DNA of 64,000 nt from Chryseobacterium sp. ON_d1 (GTDB lineage: Bacteria; Bacteroidota; Bacteroidia; Flavobacteriales; Weeksellaceae): positions 1 to 64,000 of the forward strand of contig NZ_BJTC01000009.1 in assembly GCF_006829085.1 (NCBI RefSeq). Direction: 5' to 3'. Every line of letters begins with the position of its first letter. Position 1 is the stretch's first letter. The translations under genes were made by a program, and so were the position numbers. Positions 16,548 through 24,982 of the stretch are shown here, in pieces. Below the pieces are notes generated by a model, which saw only the letters and a program-made list of their open reading frames with translations, did not search any database and had not been told where the DNA came from.

Positions 16548-17321
16548 CTATTCATTCATCATGGCCACTACCCTTGCCGGAGCTGCAGAGCCACCAACGA
16601 TTTTAAGCGGAAATACGCAGATTTTAAATCCGCATGGAGGCAATGCACTCAGATTGGTAAGTTGTTCTATGTGTAAATATTCTTTTTCAATTCCTACGCG
16701 ATGACCTTCCCAGAAGAATTCGGGGTCGTTCATTTCTTTGGCTTTCTGAGCCATATATTTCAGAGGAAGATCCCAACCCCATTGGTCGATTCCCATGACT
16801 TTCACCCCCTGATCAATCAGCCATTCGGTAGCTTCTTTACTCATTCCTGTTCCTTTTTCCACAAAATCAGGAGTTCCCATCATTTTGTCACGATCGGTTC
16901 TGATCAGAACAATATTTCCTTCCCGGATGGTAATTCCGTTTTTATCAAGATCTTTTTTCAAATCATCTACGGTGATGGCTACAAAATCTTCTTTATGGGT
17001 ACAGTCGATCACAATACCATCTCCATAACACCATTCCAGCGGAATCTGGTCTATCGTTTTAGCAGGCTTTCCTTCTACTACAGGCCCATAATGCCATGGA
17101 GCATCAATATGAGTGGTAGCATGAAGTCCCATATTTTTGATGGTATCATCTGCCCAACCAATCCAGTTTTTAGGAAAAAGCCTTGACGGCAGCCTCAACG
17201 CCAGACGTATCAGCCAATGTGATTGACGGTGTGCTTTATGCTTGATTTTTACCCGCATGAACCATGGGTCTCCGGCATTGTATTGGATAGGTTTCGTCAG
17301 ATCAACAATTGTTGTTTTCAT
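16548..17321 (-). CDS. cyclase family protein (kynurenine-formamidase-like metal hydrolase)
   Basis: A 257-residue protein of the cyclase/KynB superfamily. The metal-site signature is seen as HATTHIDAPWH (67-77), equivalent to the family HxGTHxDxPxH, so His67, His71, Asp73 and His77 are the likely ligands. RTDRD and GIDQWGWD are further conserved-type segments. Members hydrolyse N-formylkynurenine, isatin or lactone-like substrates; no tryptophan catabolic genes are adjacent, so the substrate is open. It converges on the sdh operon and appears monocistronic. Confidence 0.8.
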   Translation of the reverse strand: MKTTIVDLTKPIQYNAGDPWFMRVKIKHKAHRQSHWLIRLALRLPSRLFPKNWIGWADDTIKNMGLHATTHIDAPWHYGPVVEGKPAKTIDQIPLEWCYGDGIVIDCTHKEDFVAITVDDLKKDLDKNGITIREGNIVLIRTDRDKMMGTPDFVEKGTGMSKEATEWLIDQGVKVMGIDQWGWDLPLKYMAQKAKEMNDPEFFWEGHRVGIEKEYLHIEQLTNLSALPPCGFKICVFPLKIVGGSAAPARVVAMMNE

Positions 17322-17479
17322 ATGATTTAGCTAAGGAGACAAAGATAGCGAATAAGGCAAAAAGGCAAATTGAAAAATCGCTCTTTTAGTCGGCTAAGGA
17401 CAAATTTTATGACATGTTGAAAAATGAGATGCACAAATACAAAACAGCCAATTAGAGCTTTATGCTTTTTGCATTTTCC

Positions 17480-18442
17480 TTAAAAACCTCTGGGAATCAT
17501 AATTTTCTTCGGGTCATTCTCATCATACATGATTTCTATGGTTCCCTTTTTAGGAACAGAAGACAGATTCAGACGGCTGACAATTTTCTTATGCACCGCA
17601 ATATGTTCGGTTCCTCTGAAATCTTTAAAACTTAGCTGAAACATGATTTGAGGCTGATCATTCACTGTGAGCCCCGTCTCACTGACACCAATGATATTGG
17701 CTTCAGCATTTCTTCCCGAAAAAAGGATCCGTTCTTCTTTTGTATTTTTAAAAAACCTGCCGAAAATCAACTGAAAAACCAATACATAGATGATGGTCAT
17801 CACACCACTGAAAATAATCGGGTGCATAAATGTCAGAAACCTCCAGCCAAAATCAAAGGATTCCCTCATATAAAAATAGCAGTATAAACCAATGACATAA
17901 GCAATAAGCAATCCGGTAAAAATAATTCTTAACATCATCCCGGATGTATTGAATCCCACTTTCTGATCACTTAAAATAAAGTAAGGCTCCTTTGATACCT
18001 GAGGGTTCAGTAATATCTTGATTTTATTTCCGACATCAAATCTTTTTTCGTGTGGCTTGGAATCATGAAACATCATTTTATGTTCTATCACGGTATTGCT
18101 GAGATTGGGAAATGAAAGCGTAACCTGAATAAGATTCATATTTTTTTTAGGAATGTATTTGAGGAGTCTATAATCAATGATTCTGGCTTCTCTTGGAATT
18201 CCGTTCCGAAGAATAGACTTTATCGTATTTTTCTCTTTAAAAGTGGTAATGAAAAGCTTATTGATAAAGAAAATAATCACATATCCCCATATTAACACAG
18301 AAAAACCGAGATATCCATAGCTCACCGCTAATGAATTTCTCGGTTCTGTTGTCAGCTCCTCATTCAGCATATACAATAAAATCGGAAAAGGAGCACAGAA
18401 AAAAATGAAAAAAGCTCCCCAGAAAATAATCAGAAATTTCAT
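17480..18442 (-). CDS. four-helix membrane protein with two DUF3592-like soluble segments
   Basis: A 320-residue protein. Helices are seen at about 3-24, 43-65, 168-190 and 202-225. Each pair is followed by a soluble beta-rich segment with the same layout: an opening that reads GxxxEARIIDYR or GRNAEANIIGV, a strand-rich middle, and a closing VGNKIKILLNP or KGTIEIMYDEND. This points to an internal duplication and resembles DUF3592-type proteins. Function is unknown. It lies 62 bases downstream of the nucleoid-associated gene on the same strand. Confidence 0.6.
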   Translation of the reverse strand: MKFLIIFWGAFFIFFCAPFPILLYMLNEELTTEPRNSLAVSYGYLGFSVLIWGYVIIFFINKLFITTFKEKNTIKSILRNGIPREARIIDYRLLKYIPKKNMNLIQVTLSFPNLSNTVIEHKMMFHDSKPHEKRFDVGNKIKILLNPQVSKEPYFILSDQKVGFNTSGMMLRIIFTGLLIAYVIGLYCYFYMRESFDFGWRFLTFMHPIIFSGVMTIIYVLVFQLIFGRFFKNTKEERILFSGRNAEANIIGVSETGLTVNDQPQIMFQLSFKDFRGTEHIAVHKKIVSRLNLSSVPKKGTIEIMYDENDPKKIMIPRGF

Positions 18443-18503
18443 AGCTGTTATTTTGTAATCAGCAATAAAGTTATGATATTATTATGGAACCGGAGATCTA
18501 TTT

Positions 18504-19517
18504 TTATACTTCTTTTTCGAAATAAAGTCTGTAGTATTTTCCTTTATCATCTTCACCCATTTCGATTTTCTGTCGGTCTCCGTGGATATAGATATGGAAG
18601 TTTTTATCTAATTTAATAATACTTTTAAAGTGTCTCTGCGTCTTTTTTACTGCCGCTTCACTGATGGGAAATTCTTCAGCAATATTTACCTGCATATCCT
18701 GTTCGTAATCTGTTTTAAAGTTTACGAAACTTTCAATTACATGTTCATCACCCAATACTTCATTGGCAAATTCATCCAGCTTAAACTCTTCTTTTTCCTT
18801 AAAGAAATTAATAGACTTATTCAGGAAATCTGCCTGGTCTGCTTTGGAAACTTCAAATTCCTGAGGAAGCTGTTTGGTGATATAATCTTTATACACCATC
18901 AAAGCTTCCTGCGTGTGGAAATATTCATCATCACGCTGTTTTACTTTCAGGAAATCTTCGAACCAGTAATACATATCGCCGTTTTTGTTGTTGTCAACCA
19001 CAGACAGTACATATCCTGTTTCTTTATTGTTATTATAGATCAAAGCAGCTTTATCAATTTTGGATAAACCGATTCCCTGATCTTTTTCAATATCAAATGT
19101 TTCTTCCCCAGGATTGATTTTCAGGAAAGACTCTCTCTTTTCTGTTTTAAAGATCCCGATTTTGTCTACTTTATCAGGTCTGTCACTTTCATCTTCAAAA
19201 AGTACGATGAAAAGTTCTCCGCTCTGAACCCTTGGGTTTTCTGCAGCTTCAAAAAGATGTTTGGCAATATTCTCAGATTCCCAGATAAACTTGGATTTAT
19301 CATCAAAAATTTCAGATACTGCACTGTAAACCGGATTATTCACCAGATAGGTATCGCTGTAAAAATGAAAAGTTTCTTCTGACTTAAAAGAACCTAAAAA
19401 GTAATCTTCCAGCAATTCTGCCATTCCTTCTTCCAGCTTCAACTCTTCCTGAGAAAGTGTCAGGGAATCTCCGTTGATCTTATTTCCGACTCTGTGTACT
19501 ATTATTTTTGAAAACAT
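18504..19517 (-). CDS. nucleoid-associated protein (NdpA/YejK-like)
   Basis: A 337-residue acidic protein beginning MFSKIIVHRVGNK, characteristic of the 37-kDa nucleoid-associated family. Features include GELFIVLFEDE, the repeated FLKIN/FDIEKDQGIGLSKIDKAALI pattern, and the C-terminal IYIHGDRQKIEMG. The frame is open to 19583, but the hydrophobic 22-residue extension is not family-like, so ATG at 19517 is preferred. The role in Bacteroidota is not established; the family binds DNA or nucleoid partners in E. coli. Confidence 0.8.
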   Translation of the reverse strand: MFSKIIVHRVGNKINGDSLTLSQEELKLEEGMAELLEDYFLGSFKSEETFHFYSDTYLVNNPVYSAVSEIFDDKSKFIWESENIAKHLFEAAENPRVQSGELFIVLFEDESDRPDKVDKIGIFKTEKRESFLKINPGEETFDIEKDQGIGLSKIDKAALIYNNNKETGYVLSVVDNNKNGDMYYWFEDFLKVKQRDDEYFHTQEALMVYKDYITKQLPQEFEVSKADQADFLNKSINFFKEKEEFKLDEFANEVLGDEHVIESFVNFKTDYEQDMQVNIAEEFPISEAAVKKTQRHFKSIIKLDKNFHIYIHGDRQKIEMGEDDKGKYYRLYFEKEV

Positions 19518-19603
19518 TTTTCTGAATATTTGGACTGCAAAGATATTCATTCTAATTCTTTCTGCGAAAATTAAAAATGCCATTTTATACTACTCTCTTT
19601 TGA

Positions 19604-19650
19604 CCACCCCGTCAAAAATTCTTTGAATTTCCGCCACCCCTCCAAGGAAG
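19604..19650 (+). repeat. dispersed repeat, copy A
   Basis: Begins CCACCCCGTCAAAAATTC, with an embedded AAATTC palindrome, and continues into GCCACCCCT and a purine-rich end. The same sequence occurs inverted at 56048-56085 with one or two differences over about 38 bases. Confidence 0.75.
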
Positions 19651-19859
19651 GAGAATGATCAGTCGTTCATTTGTTATGGCAGGTAACATAGTCTTTTGCC
19701 TTCCCCTTTTCCAAATTGATAAAAACCTTATCATTTTGAAATGTTTTTTTATTCAAAAAATCAGATTCAAAAAACTATAAATCATTATCTACCAATACCT
19801 TATATAATATTTATTTTCAGAGGAATATTATTGGCATCATGATTTGAAAACATAGTAAA

Positions 19860-20024
19860 ATGGACTTAAAGACCTTAAACAGACTCGACAAGCTCAGAAG
19901 ATTGAAAAGCAGAGGACCTGAAACGCCAAAATGGCTGAAGCCTTATCACCTGCTCTTTTTTGCTTTTTTAACCGTTTTCATTTTTGGTGGCATCATCAAA
20001 CTGTTAGAACATCATCCAAATTAA
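19860..20024 (+). CDS. small single-helix membrane protein, cassette 1
   Basis: A 54-residue protein: a Lys/Arg-rich N-terminal half (KLRRLKSRGPETPKW) and one hydrophobic helix (about 31-49) ending near the C-terminus. It lies 11 bases before a DUF7674-like gene. A comparable 43-residue protein precedes the second DUF7674-like gene, so the arrangement is repeated. Function unknown; probably inserted in the inner membrane with the basic part inside. Confidence 0.6.
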   Translation: MDLKTLNRLDKLRRLKSRGPETPKWLKPYHLLFFAFLTVFIFGGIIKLLEHHPN

Positions 20025-20035
20025 AATATCGTATT

Positions 20036-20392
20036 ATGAACTATTTACAAGCCGTAAAGGAAATCACTGATGTGGTTCCTGATTTTGAAAAAGAAGTAAA
20101 AGCAATCAAAATTCAAAACTCATACAGCATTATCCGTACCTTCACGGAACGCATTAAAAATATGATCCGCCAGAATGACAGAAATCTGCTGTTCAGAAGT
20201 TTACAGAAAATGGACAAAATCTACACTGACGGGGATACAGTATTAAAGAATGCTGTTGAGACTACTTTTATCTATTCTCTGGACAATTGTACCGCTTTCT
20301 GCGGTGAGGAATACAGAAAAGTGATTTTCAGTCACATTTCTGCCAACCTTCAGCAGGTGTATTCAAGACAAATTTACAGTCACGGCATATAA
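20036..20392 (+). CDS. DUF7674-like small helical protein, cassette 1
   Basis: A 118-residue soluble, mostly helical protein. The ATG at 20036 is preferred over the open frame from 19931 because the upstream part overlaps the small membrane gene. It resembles a short Bacteroidota family that I believe is catalogued as DUF7674; the family name is from memory. Its middle aligns with the protein at 20658 (NMIRQND..L...LQKMDKIYTDGD...KNAVETTFIYSLD against NLLQESK..I..HIKLMDWLYRNGN...RSMIENLFVRSFE), so the two are paralogues. No enzymatic motif is seen. Confidence 0.6.
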   Translation: MNYLQAVKEITDVVPDFEKEVKAIKIQNSYSIIRTFTERIKNMIRQNDRNLLFRSLQKMDKIYTDGDTVLKNAVETTFIYSLDNCTAFCGEEYRKVIFSHISANLQQVYSRQIYSHGI

Positions 20393-20422
20393 AGGTTTTA
20401 TTACATTTTTTATCCGTTTCAT

Positions 20423-20650
20423 TACAAAGTGTTTAAATTAAACAAAATTAAAAATAACTCACAATCAATAGATTATGAAAAATAAAATCCGAAGAATTTC
20501 AGACTGGAAAACCTGGAAAACAACGACCAACAGACACAATACAGAGATATTACTCACTCACATCGCTGTGATCGTAGGGGTATTTATTTTTGCAGCCTGT
20601 CTTTAAATTTTGGTATACATTTGGCTGCAATACAAAGTGTTTGAAAAATT
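20423..20650 (+). repeat. repeated leader TACAAAGTGTTT of the duplicated cassette
   Basis: TACAAAGTGTTTAAATTAA at 20423-20441 and TACAAAGTGTTTGAAAAATT at 20631-20650 share their first 12 bases and composition. This supports a local duplication of the neighbouring cassettes, though one copy precedes the small gene and the other precedes the DUF7674-like gene. Confidence 0.45.
20475..20606 (+). CDS. small single-helix membrane protein, cassette 2
   Basis: A 43-residue protein with a basic, Trp-containing N-terminal half (RRISDWKTWKTTTNR) and a hydrophobic helix (about 26-42) reaching the C-terminus. It has the same layout as the 54-residue protein at 19860 but little identity. A Cys is the second last residue. 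Function unknown. Confidence 0.5.
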   Translation: MKNKIRRISDWKTWKTTTNRHNTEILLTHIAVIVGVFIFAACL

Positions 20651-20657
20651 CTTAATT

Positions 20658-21053
20658 ATGATGAAAGTACAAATGCAAACTATTAATCAAAAAATAGCTG
20701 TTGAATACTTAAAATTTTTCTATCCGCCACTTCGCAATGAAATCACACAGTTGTCTGTACAGGACAATTTCGCCGGGATCATGCAGGCTACCGTGAATTA
20801 TCTGAAAAACCTGCTGCAGGAATCGAAGATCAATATCATTGCCCATCACATCAAGCTGATGGACTGGCTTTACAGAAACGGAAATTCTTATGTAAGAAGT
20901 ATGATTGAAAACCTTTTTGTAAGGTCTTTCGAAAGCTTCAAAAAACACGCAAAGATCCAGCACTGGAAACTTCTTTATCAATATATGCCTGTAAGCTTCC
21001 AGATCATTTATAATGAACAGCAGAAGCAGGATCAGATGTATTTTGGAAAATAA
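20658..21053 (+). CDS. DUF7674-like small helical protein, cassette 2
   Basis: A 131-residue helical protein, paralogous to the one at 20036. The ATG pair at 20658/20661 is chosen over the TTG at 20610, which would add a stretch unlike the paralogue. It ends in a Gln/Lys-rich tail. A perfect terminator follows 10 bases after the stop, closing the four-gene set. No catalytic motif is visible. Confidence 0.6.
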   Translation: MMKVQMQTINQKIAVEYLKFFYPPLRNEITQLSVQDNFAGIMQATVNYLKNLLQESKINIIAHHIKLMDWLYRNGNSYVRSMIENLFVRSFESFKKHAKIQHWKLLYQYMPVSFQIIYNEQQKQDQMYFGK

Positions 21054-21063
21054 CTTAAAAGTA

Positions 21064-21097
21064 AAAAGGACGAAAACAATGTTGTTTTCGTCCTTTT
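21064..21097 (+). terminator. terminator after the DUF7674-like cassettes
   Basis: AAAAGGACGAAAACAA and its exact complement are separated by TG, giving a 16-base perfect stem ending in T. Confidence 0.85.
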
Positions 21098-21184
21098 ATA
21101 TAAATTGAGCATCACAAAAAATGTGATTACATTAATGAGACAAAATCTCCTGGAAATTAATTTCTTTGGAGACTTATATATTCT

Positions 21185-21697
21185 TTATTTCTTTACAAAC
21201 ACTTTCTCTATCATCTGTGCTTCTTCTTTATTCAGGGCTGATGCTTTTCCCAGTTTGGCAATAAAAGTGGTTACTTCTTCCGGTGTTGCCGGTGAGCCCA
21301 GATTTTCTCCTTTTGCATCAAAAGAATCAGCTAAAACTTCTCCTTTTGGATTCAGGATCAGCCAGAAAGGGAGTCCGGCATTTTCACCTTTATACTTATT
21401 CATCAGTTCCTGGCCGCCGGGGTTTTCAAGACTCTTTTTATCTCCTCTTTCCTGAACATCTACGTAAGCTGTGACAAATCTTTTATCAAAAATGGGCTTG
21501 GTTTCAGGAAGATCCATATTTTTTTCCATCATCTTACACCATTTGCACCATGAAGCATGGAACACCAGTAAAACATTTTTCTTACCTGCTTTAGCCTCTG
21601 TAAAAGCCTTATTTAATACCACATCCGCTTTTTCCTGTGCTGCTCCCAGCTGAAACAGCAGCAGCGTTACAACGATAATAATTTTGGAGTATTTCAT
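21185..21697 (-). CDS. secreted thioredoxin-like protein
   Basis: A 170-residue protein with a signal peptide (1-20, before Q21) and a thioredoxin fold. The redox motif is CKWC (51-54) after VFHASW, typical of the DUF255/thioredoxin_7 branch, and the cis-Pro lies in GLPFWLI. It likely works in the periplasm on protein disulfides; the partner is unknown. It diverges from an AraC-type regulator 123 bases away and shows no operon partner. Confidence 0.85.
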   Translation of the reverse strand: MKYSKIIIVVTLLLFQLGAAQEKADVVLNKAFTEAKAGKKNVLLVFHASWCKWCKMMEKNMDLPETKPIFDKRFVTAYVDVQERGDKKSLENPGGQELMNKYKGENAGLPFWLILNPKGEVLADSFDAKGENLGSPATPEEVTTFIAKLGKASALNKEEAQMIEKVFVKK

Positions 21698-21764
21698 TCT
21701 GAATTTTTGTTTAAATCTACACGAATTTAGGTATTTCCTCTAATAATATAACTGCATATTTTTA

Positions 21765-21772
21765 TAAATTTG
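21765..21772 (+). promoter_or_regulatory. candidate -7 box of the AraC gene at 21821
   Basis: TAAATTTG fits TAnnTTTG and lies 48 bases before the ATG. No convincing TTG stands 19-21 bases upstream. Confidence 0.35.
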
Positions 21773-21820
21773 TTTAAACATTGTGTAATTTAGTCAGCGC
21801 TAAAGCACCGATTTTCCAAA

Positions 21821-22612
21821 ATGATTGAAATAAGAAAATACTCCAACCAGACAGGATATCCTGAACCGCGACGGGTCATCAGATACACTTTATTCTGGTG
21901 CAGCCAGGGAAGTGCTGAGATCCTGATCGACGAAAATATTTTCACCCTGAAAACCGGACAGACCGTAACCATTACATCAGGACAGTTTCATCAGCTAAAA
22001 TCTGTTGAAGGAGAGCTTACAGCCCTGGATTTCACCCTGGATTTTTTCTGTAAAAGCGACAGTGATATTGAGCTTATTTTCCACAACGGGCTCTTTTGTC
22101 ACTTCGGAATGAATGAAATGATCACTGTACAAAATCCTTTATTTTTCACTGAAACGCTGAACACCATTGAAAAAGAAATCCAGGAACAGCCCTATCAGTA
22201 TCTGATCTCTGTGCATTCCCTGGTTGAATTGCTGCTGGTAGAAATCAACCGCAGCAAAATTGCCAATGGCGATGAAATCTGGAAACCGGATGCTTTATTC
22301 TTAAAGTTCCTTGAAAGTGTGAGGGATCATTTTAAAAGCAATTATCAGGTCTCTGATTTTGCTGATCTTCTGGGAACCACCGAAGCGAAACTGAATGAGG
22401 TTTCAAAACTTCACACCAACAAGACCGCTCAGAATGTTATCTACAGCCTTACGATTTCTGAAGCTAAGAGACTTTTACTGTATGAAAAACTGACCGTAAA
22501 GGAAATTGCCTATCTGCTTGGCTTCAACGATCCGTTTTATTTTTCAAATTTCTTTAAAAAACATACTTCACGCTCTCCCAAGGACTACCAGAAAGCAGTA
22601 AAGGAAATGTAA
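21821..22612 (+). CDS. AraC family transcriptional regulator
   Basis: A 263-residue soluble regulator. The first 90 residues read as a cupin-type sensor domain (FTLKTGQTVTITSGQFHQL), and residues about 165-260 as the double helix-turn-helix, with LTVKEIAYLLGFNDPFYFSNFFKKHTSRSP as the well-kept second motif. A DoxX gene and a cupin gene follow on the same strand after 168 bases and are plausible targets, since small regulator-DoxX-cupin groupings are common. The effector is unknown. Confidence 0.85.
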   Translation: MIEIRKYSNQTGYPEPRRVIRYTLFWCSQGSAEILIDENIFTLKTGQTVTITSGQFHQLKSVEGELTALDFTLDFFCKSDSDIELIFHNGLFCHFGMNEMITVQNPLFFTETLNTIEKEIQEQPYQYLISVHSLVELLLVEINRSKIANGDEIWKPDALFLKFLESVRDHFKSNYQVSDFADLLGTTEAKLNEVSKLHTNKTAQNVIYSLTISEAKRLLLYEKLTVKEIAYLLGFNDPFYFSNFFKKHTSRSPKDYQKAVKEM

Positions 22613-22780
22613 AAAAGGAGTTTTAGTCTGAAGAAAAAATTAACAGTCTCTTATTAACTCCCATCCTCCAGCTTCCTTCTTCCCTCAGATATTACATGCT
22701 TTTTCCTGAATTGTCTATTCTTTAGGCAATAGCTTTTGCTGAACTTTGTACTGTAATTAAAACCCAAAAATATTATACGT

Positions 22781-23206
22781 ATGAAAACGCAACAGGATAT
22801 CGCCGTTTTTCTATTAAGAATAGCTCTGGCTTTCGGATTTTTGTCGGCAGTGGCAAGCAGGCTGAGCCTTTGGGGAACCCAATCTTCCGGCTGGAAAAAA
22901 TTTGTAGACTATGCTGCTGAAACGAATTCGTTTTTACCTCAATCCTGGTCACCTGCTATTGCTGTATTATCCACTAGCGCTGAGTTATCATTGGGCATCC
23001 TGCTTCTGCTGGGTTTTCAGACAAAAAGGACGGCATGGTGCGCTTCTCTTCTCACCTTATTATTTGCTGTTGCAATGAGTATTTCTTTTGGTATTAAAGA
23101 ACCTCTGGATTATTCAGTTTTTGCATTTAGTGCAGGAGCTTTTCTTCTGAGTACCTTTTCCCATTACCAATGGAGTTTAGACCAGTTTTATATCCATAAC
23201 AATTAA
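22781..23206 (+). CDS. DoxX family membrane protein
   Basis: A 141-residue protein with four hydrophobic helices (about 9-26, 57-79, 83-103, 110-128), the usual size and layout of DoxX-like proteins. Such proteins are linked to quinone or redox and thiol-stress functions in other bacteria, but a specific role is not established. The cupin gene starts 12 bases downstream, so the two are cotranscribed. Confidence 0.75.
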   Translation: MKTQQDIAVFLLRIALAFGFLSAVASRLSLWGTQSSGWKKFVDYAAETNSFLPQSWSPAIAVLSTSAELSLGILLLLGFQTKRTAWCASLLTLLFAVAMSISFGIKEPLDYSVFAFSAGAFLLSTFSHYQWSLDQFYIHNN

Positions 23207-23218
23207 AATTTATATATC

Positions 23219-23572
23219 ATGAACACCAACATCCACGATTACATCGTAAAAACAGAACAGAAAGAATGGCAGCCTTTGATTGAAAAAGGTATTCATTATG
23301 AGGGGATTTTTGTAAAGTCTCTGAAATTCGATCCTGAAAAAAACCGTTCTACCAGCATTCTATTAAAATTTGAACCGGGAGCCAGCTATCCTTATCACAA
23401 TCACCCTGCAGGAGAGGAACTTTTTATCATGGAAGGTGATGCTTTTATAGCAGGAGCACATCTTGAGAAAGGGGATTATCTGTATACTCCGTCCAATTTT
23501 AAACATTCTGTAAAGTCTGAGCGGGGTTGTACCATTCTTTTTGTTGTACCGGAAGAAGTGGAAATTCTTTAA
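23219..23572 (+). CDS. cupin protein, ChrR-like
   Basis: A 117-residue single-domain cupin. The first metal motif is seen as YPYHNHPAGEELFIMEGDAF and the second includes His in FKHSVKSERG. This matches the anti-ECF-sigma ChrR cupin branch and small dioxygenase-like cupins. No sigma factor is adjacent, so an anti-sigma role is doubtful. It is translated directly after DoxX and followed by a terminator. Confidence 0.8.
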   Translation: MNTNIHDYIVKTEQKEWQPLIEKGIHYEGIFVKSLKFDPEKNRSTSILLKFEPGASYPYHNHPAGEELFIMEGDAFIAGAHLEKGDYLYTPSNFKHSVKSERGCTILFVVPEEVEIL

Positions 23573-23582
23573 ATCTATTACA

Positions 23583-23617
23583 AATAAAACCACAGTAAAA
23601 ATTTACTGTGGCTTTAT
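23583..23617. terminator. terminator between convergent genes
   Basis: CCACAGTAAA and TTTACTGTGG flank AA, with ATAAAA and CTTTAT arms, so it can serve the rightward cupin gene and the leftward acyltransferase gene. Confidence 0.75.
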
Positions 23618-23643
23618 AATTTTAAATGACAAGATGGAAATTG

Positions 23644-24753
23644 CTACTTCAAAACTGTTTTATCCGATGGTACCGGTCTCAAATCGATTAATGTTTTTTT
23701 CTTTCTTATGATATCCACCAAAGTCTGTACTGAAAAAGTGAGAATAATATACAGTAGGATAAGCACAGATACATAACCGACTTCATGTTGTCTGTATCCG
23801 AAAATTCCTTTTCCCCATGAAATTAATATCCATTGGATCATGTACATTGAGGTTAAATTTTTACTGCAGTATTTGAGGACACGCATAAAGCCATTTTCCT
23901 TAACATTGGCCGTAATCGTATTAATCAGCCATAAAAAGAATAAAGTCCAGCCTGCAAAATAGATTACACCACCAGGTCCCATATGATAAAAACCATTGTA
24001 ATGATAATCGCCATAAAGAAAAACCAACGGTGCTCCTATTGCAATGAACAACAATCCCACATAGAGCATATTTCTAAATATCTGTTGGCTATCGTAGTTC
24101 AGCTCCTGAAACCATTTACCAAAGAACATTCCGATGATGATAAAAGCCATCCACGGGAAAACAGGGAAATAGACGTATGCTGGATAATCAGTGCTGAAAA
24201 GGAGATCCAGAACATAATTGATCACAGGATAATCAAGATTCATTCCGCTTACTTCCCTGGATACCAGTGCAACGAATAAACCAATAGCCAGAATAATATA
24301 TTTATTTTTCACATATTCTCTGATAAACCCAACGAATAATAAAGACATTCCTGCCAGCTGTAAAATATCCCCTAGCTGTACCAGATATACATACTGCTGT
24401 TCTATAGGCGCATGCCATCCGTATTTCTGAATAAAATTATCAGGAGCAAAATTAAAAATTACAGGGATCATAAACTTCATGAAGTTCATAAACAGCCCCG
24501 CCAATACCAGCAAAGCACCTCGTTTTAAAGCACTTTTAAGACTTTGATGGCTGGAAGTCATGAAGGTGATGCCCATACAGATCAGGAAAATGGAAGTTCC
24601 CCTTCCGAGAAAAACAATAAAACTGCCAATGGCTGTTTCATACTGTGATTTTACGTCGGCATATACCAATAAAGTATGGATAATGATCATTCCGATAACA
24701 CTTATCCCTTTTATTAAATCCAGAGTGAGGATTCTTTTGTTAAGTTGTTGCAT
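23644..24753 (-). CDS. multi-pass membrane acyltransferase, HGSNAT/DUF1624-like
   Basis: A 369-residue protein with about ten membrane helices. The N-terminus RILTLDLIKGISVIGMIIIH is the typical first helix of the heparan-alpha-glucosaminide N-acetyltransferase-like family, with a candidate active His in IIIHTLL. The frame opens to 24816, but ATG at 24753 removes a polar extension absent from the family pattern. Bacterial members probably acylate a surface sugar or lipid, but their reactions are mostly unknown. It diverges from an AraC-type regulator with a membrane sensor, 229 bases away. Confidence 0.65.
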   Translation of the reverse strand: MQQLNKRILTLDLIKGISVIGMIIIHTLLVYADVKSQYETAIGSFIVFLGRGTSIFLICMGITFMTSSHQSLKSALKRGALLVLAGLFMNFMKFMIPVIFNFAPDNFIQKYGWHAPIEQQYVYLVQLGDILQLAGMSLLFVGFIREYVKNKYIILAIGLFVALVSREVSGMNLDYPVINYVLDLLFSTDYPAYVYFPVFPWMAFIIIGMFFGKWFQELNYDSQQIFRNMLYVGLLFIAIGAPLVFLYGDYHYNGFYHMGPGGVIYFAGWTLFFLWLINTITANVKENGFMRVLKYCSKNLTSMYMIQWILISWGKGIFGYRQHEVGYVSVLILLYIILTFSVQTLVDIIRKKKTLIDLRPVPSDKTVLK

Positions 24754-24982
24754 AGTTTTTAGTGAAAATTGTGGATTAATGGATAAAATATTTTTATTTA
24801 TTCTAAATAAAATCAAATATACAAATTAAAACGACATTACATCTTTTACTGATAAATTTATTATAACCAATTAATAATAAAACAGTTATTACAGAAACAA
24901 AGAATATCGGGATACAATTTTCGTTAATAAATAATCATAGAAGTCTGTATATTAGTGGGACATTATTGATAGCTTTCTATAG

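Noticed and set aside
16476..16704. two small plus-strand frames after sdhB
   Set aside because: Both cross the sdh terminator and run antisense into the cyclase gene.
18630..19067. 145-codon plus-strand frame
   Set aside because: Antisense to the nucleoid-associated protein; low-complexity Phe-rich product.
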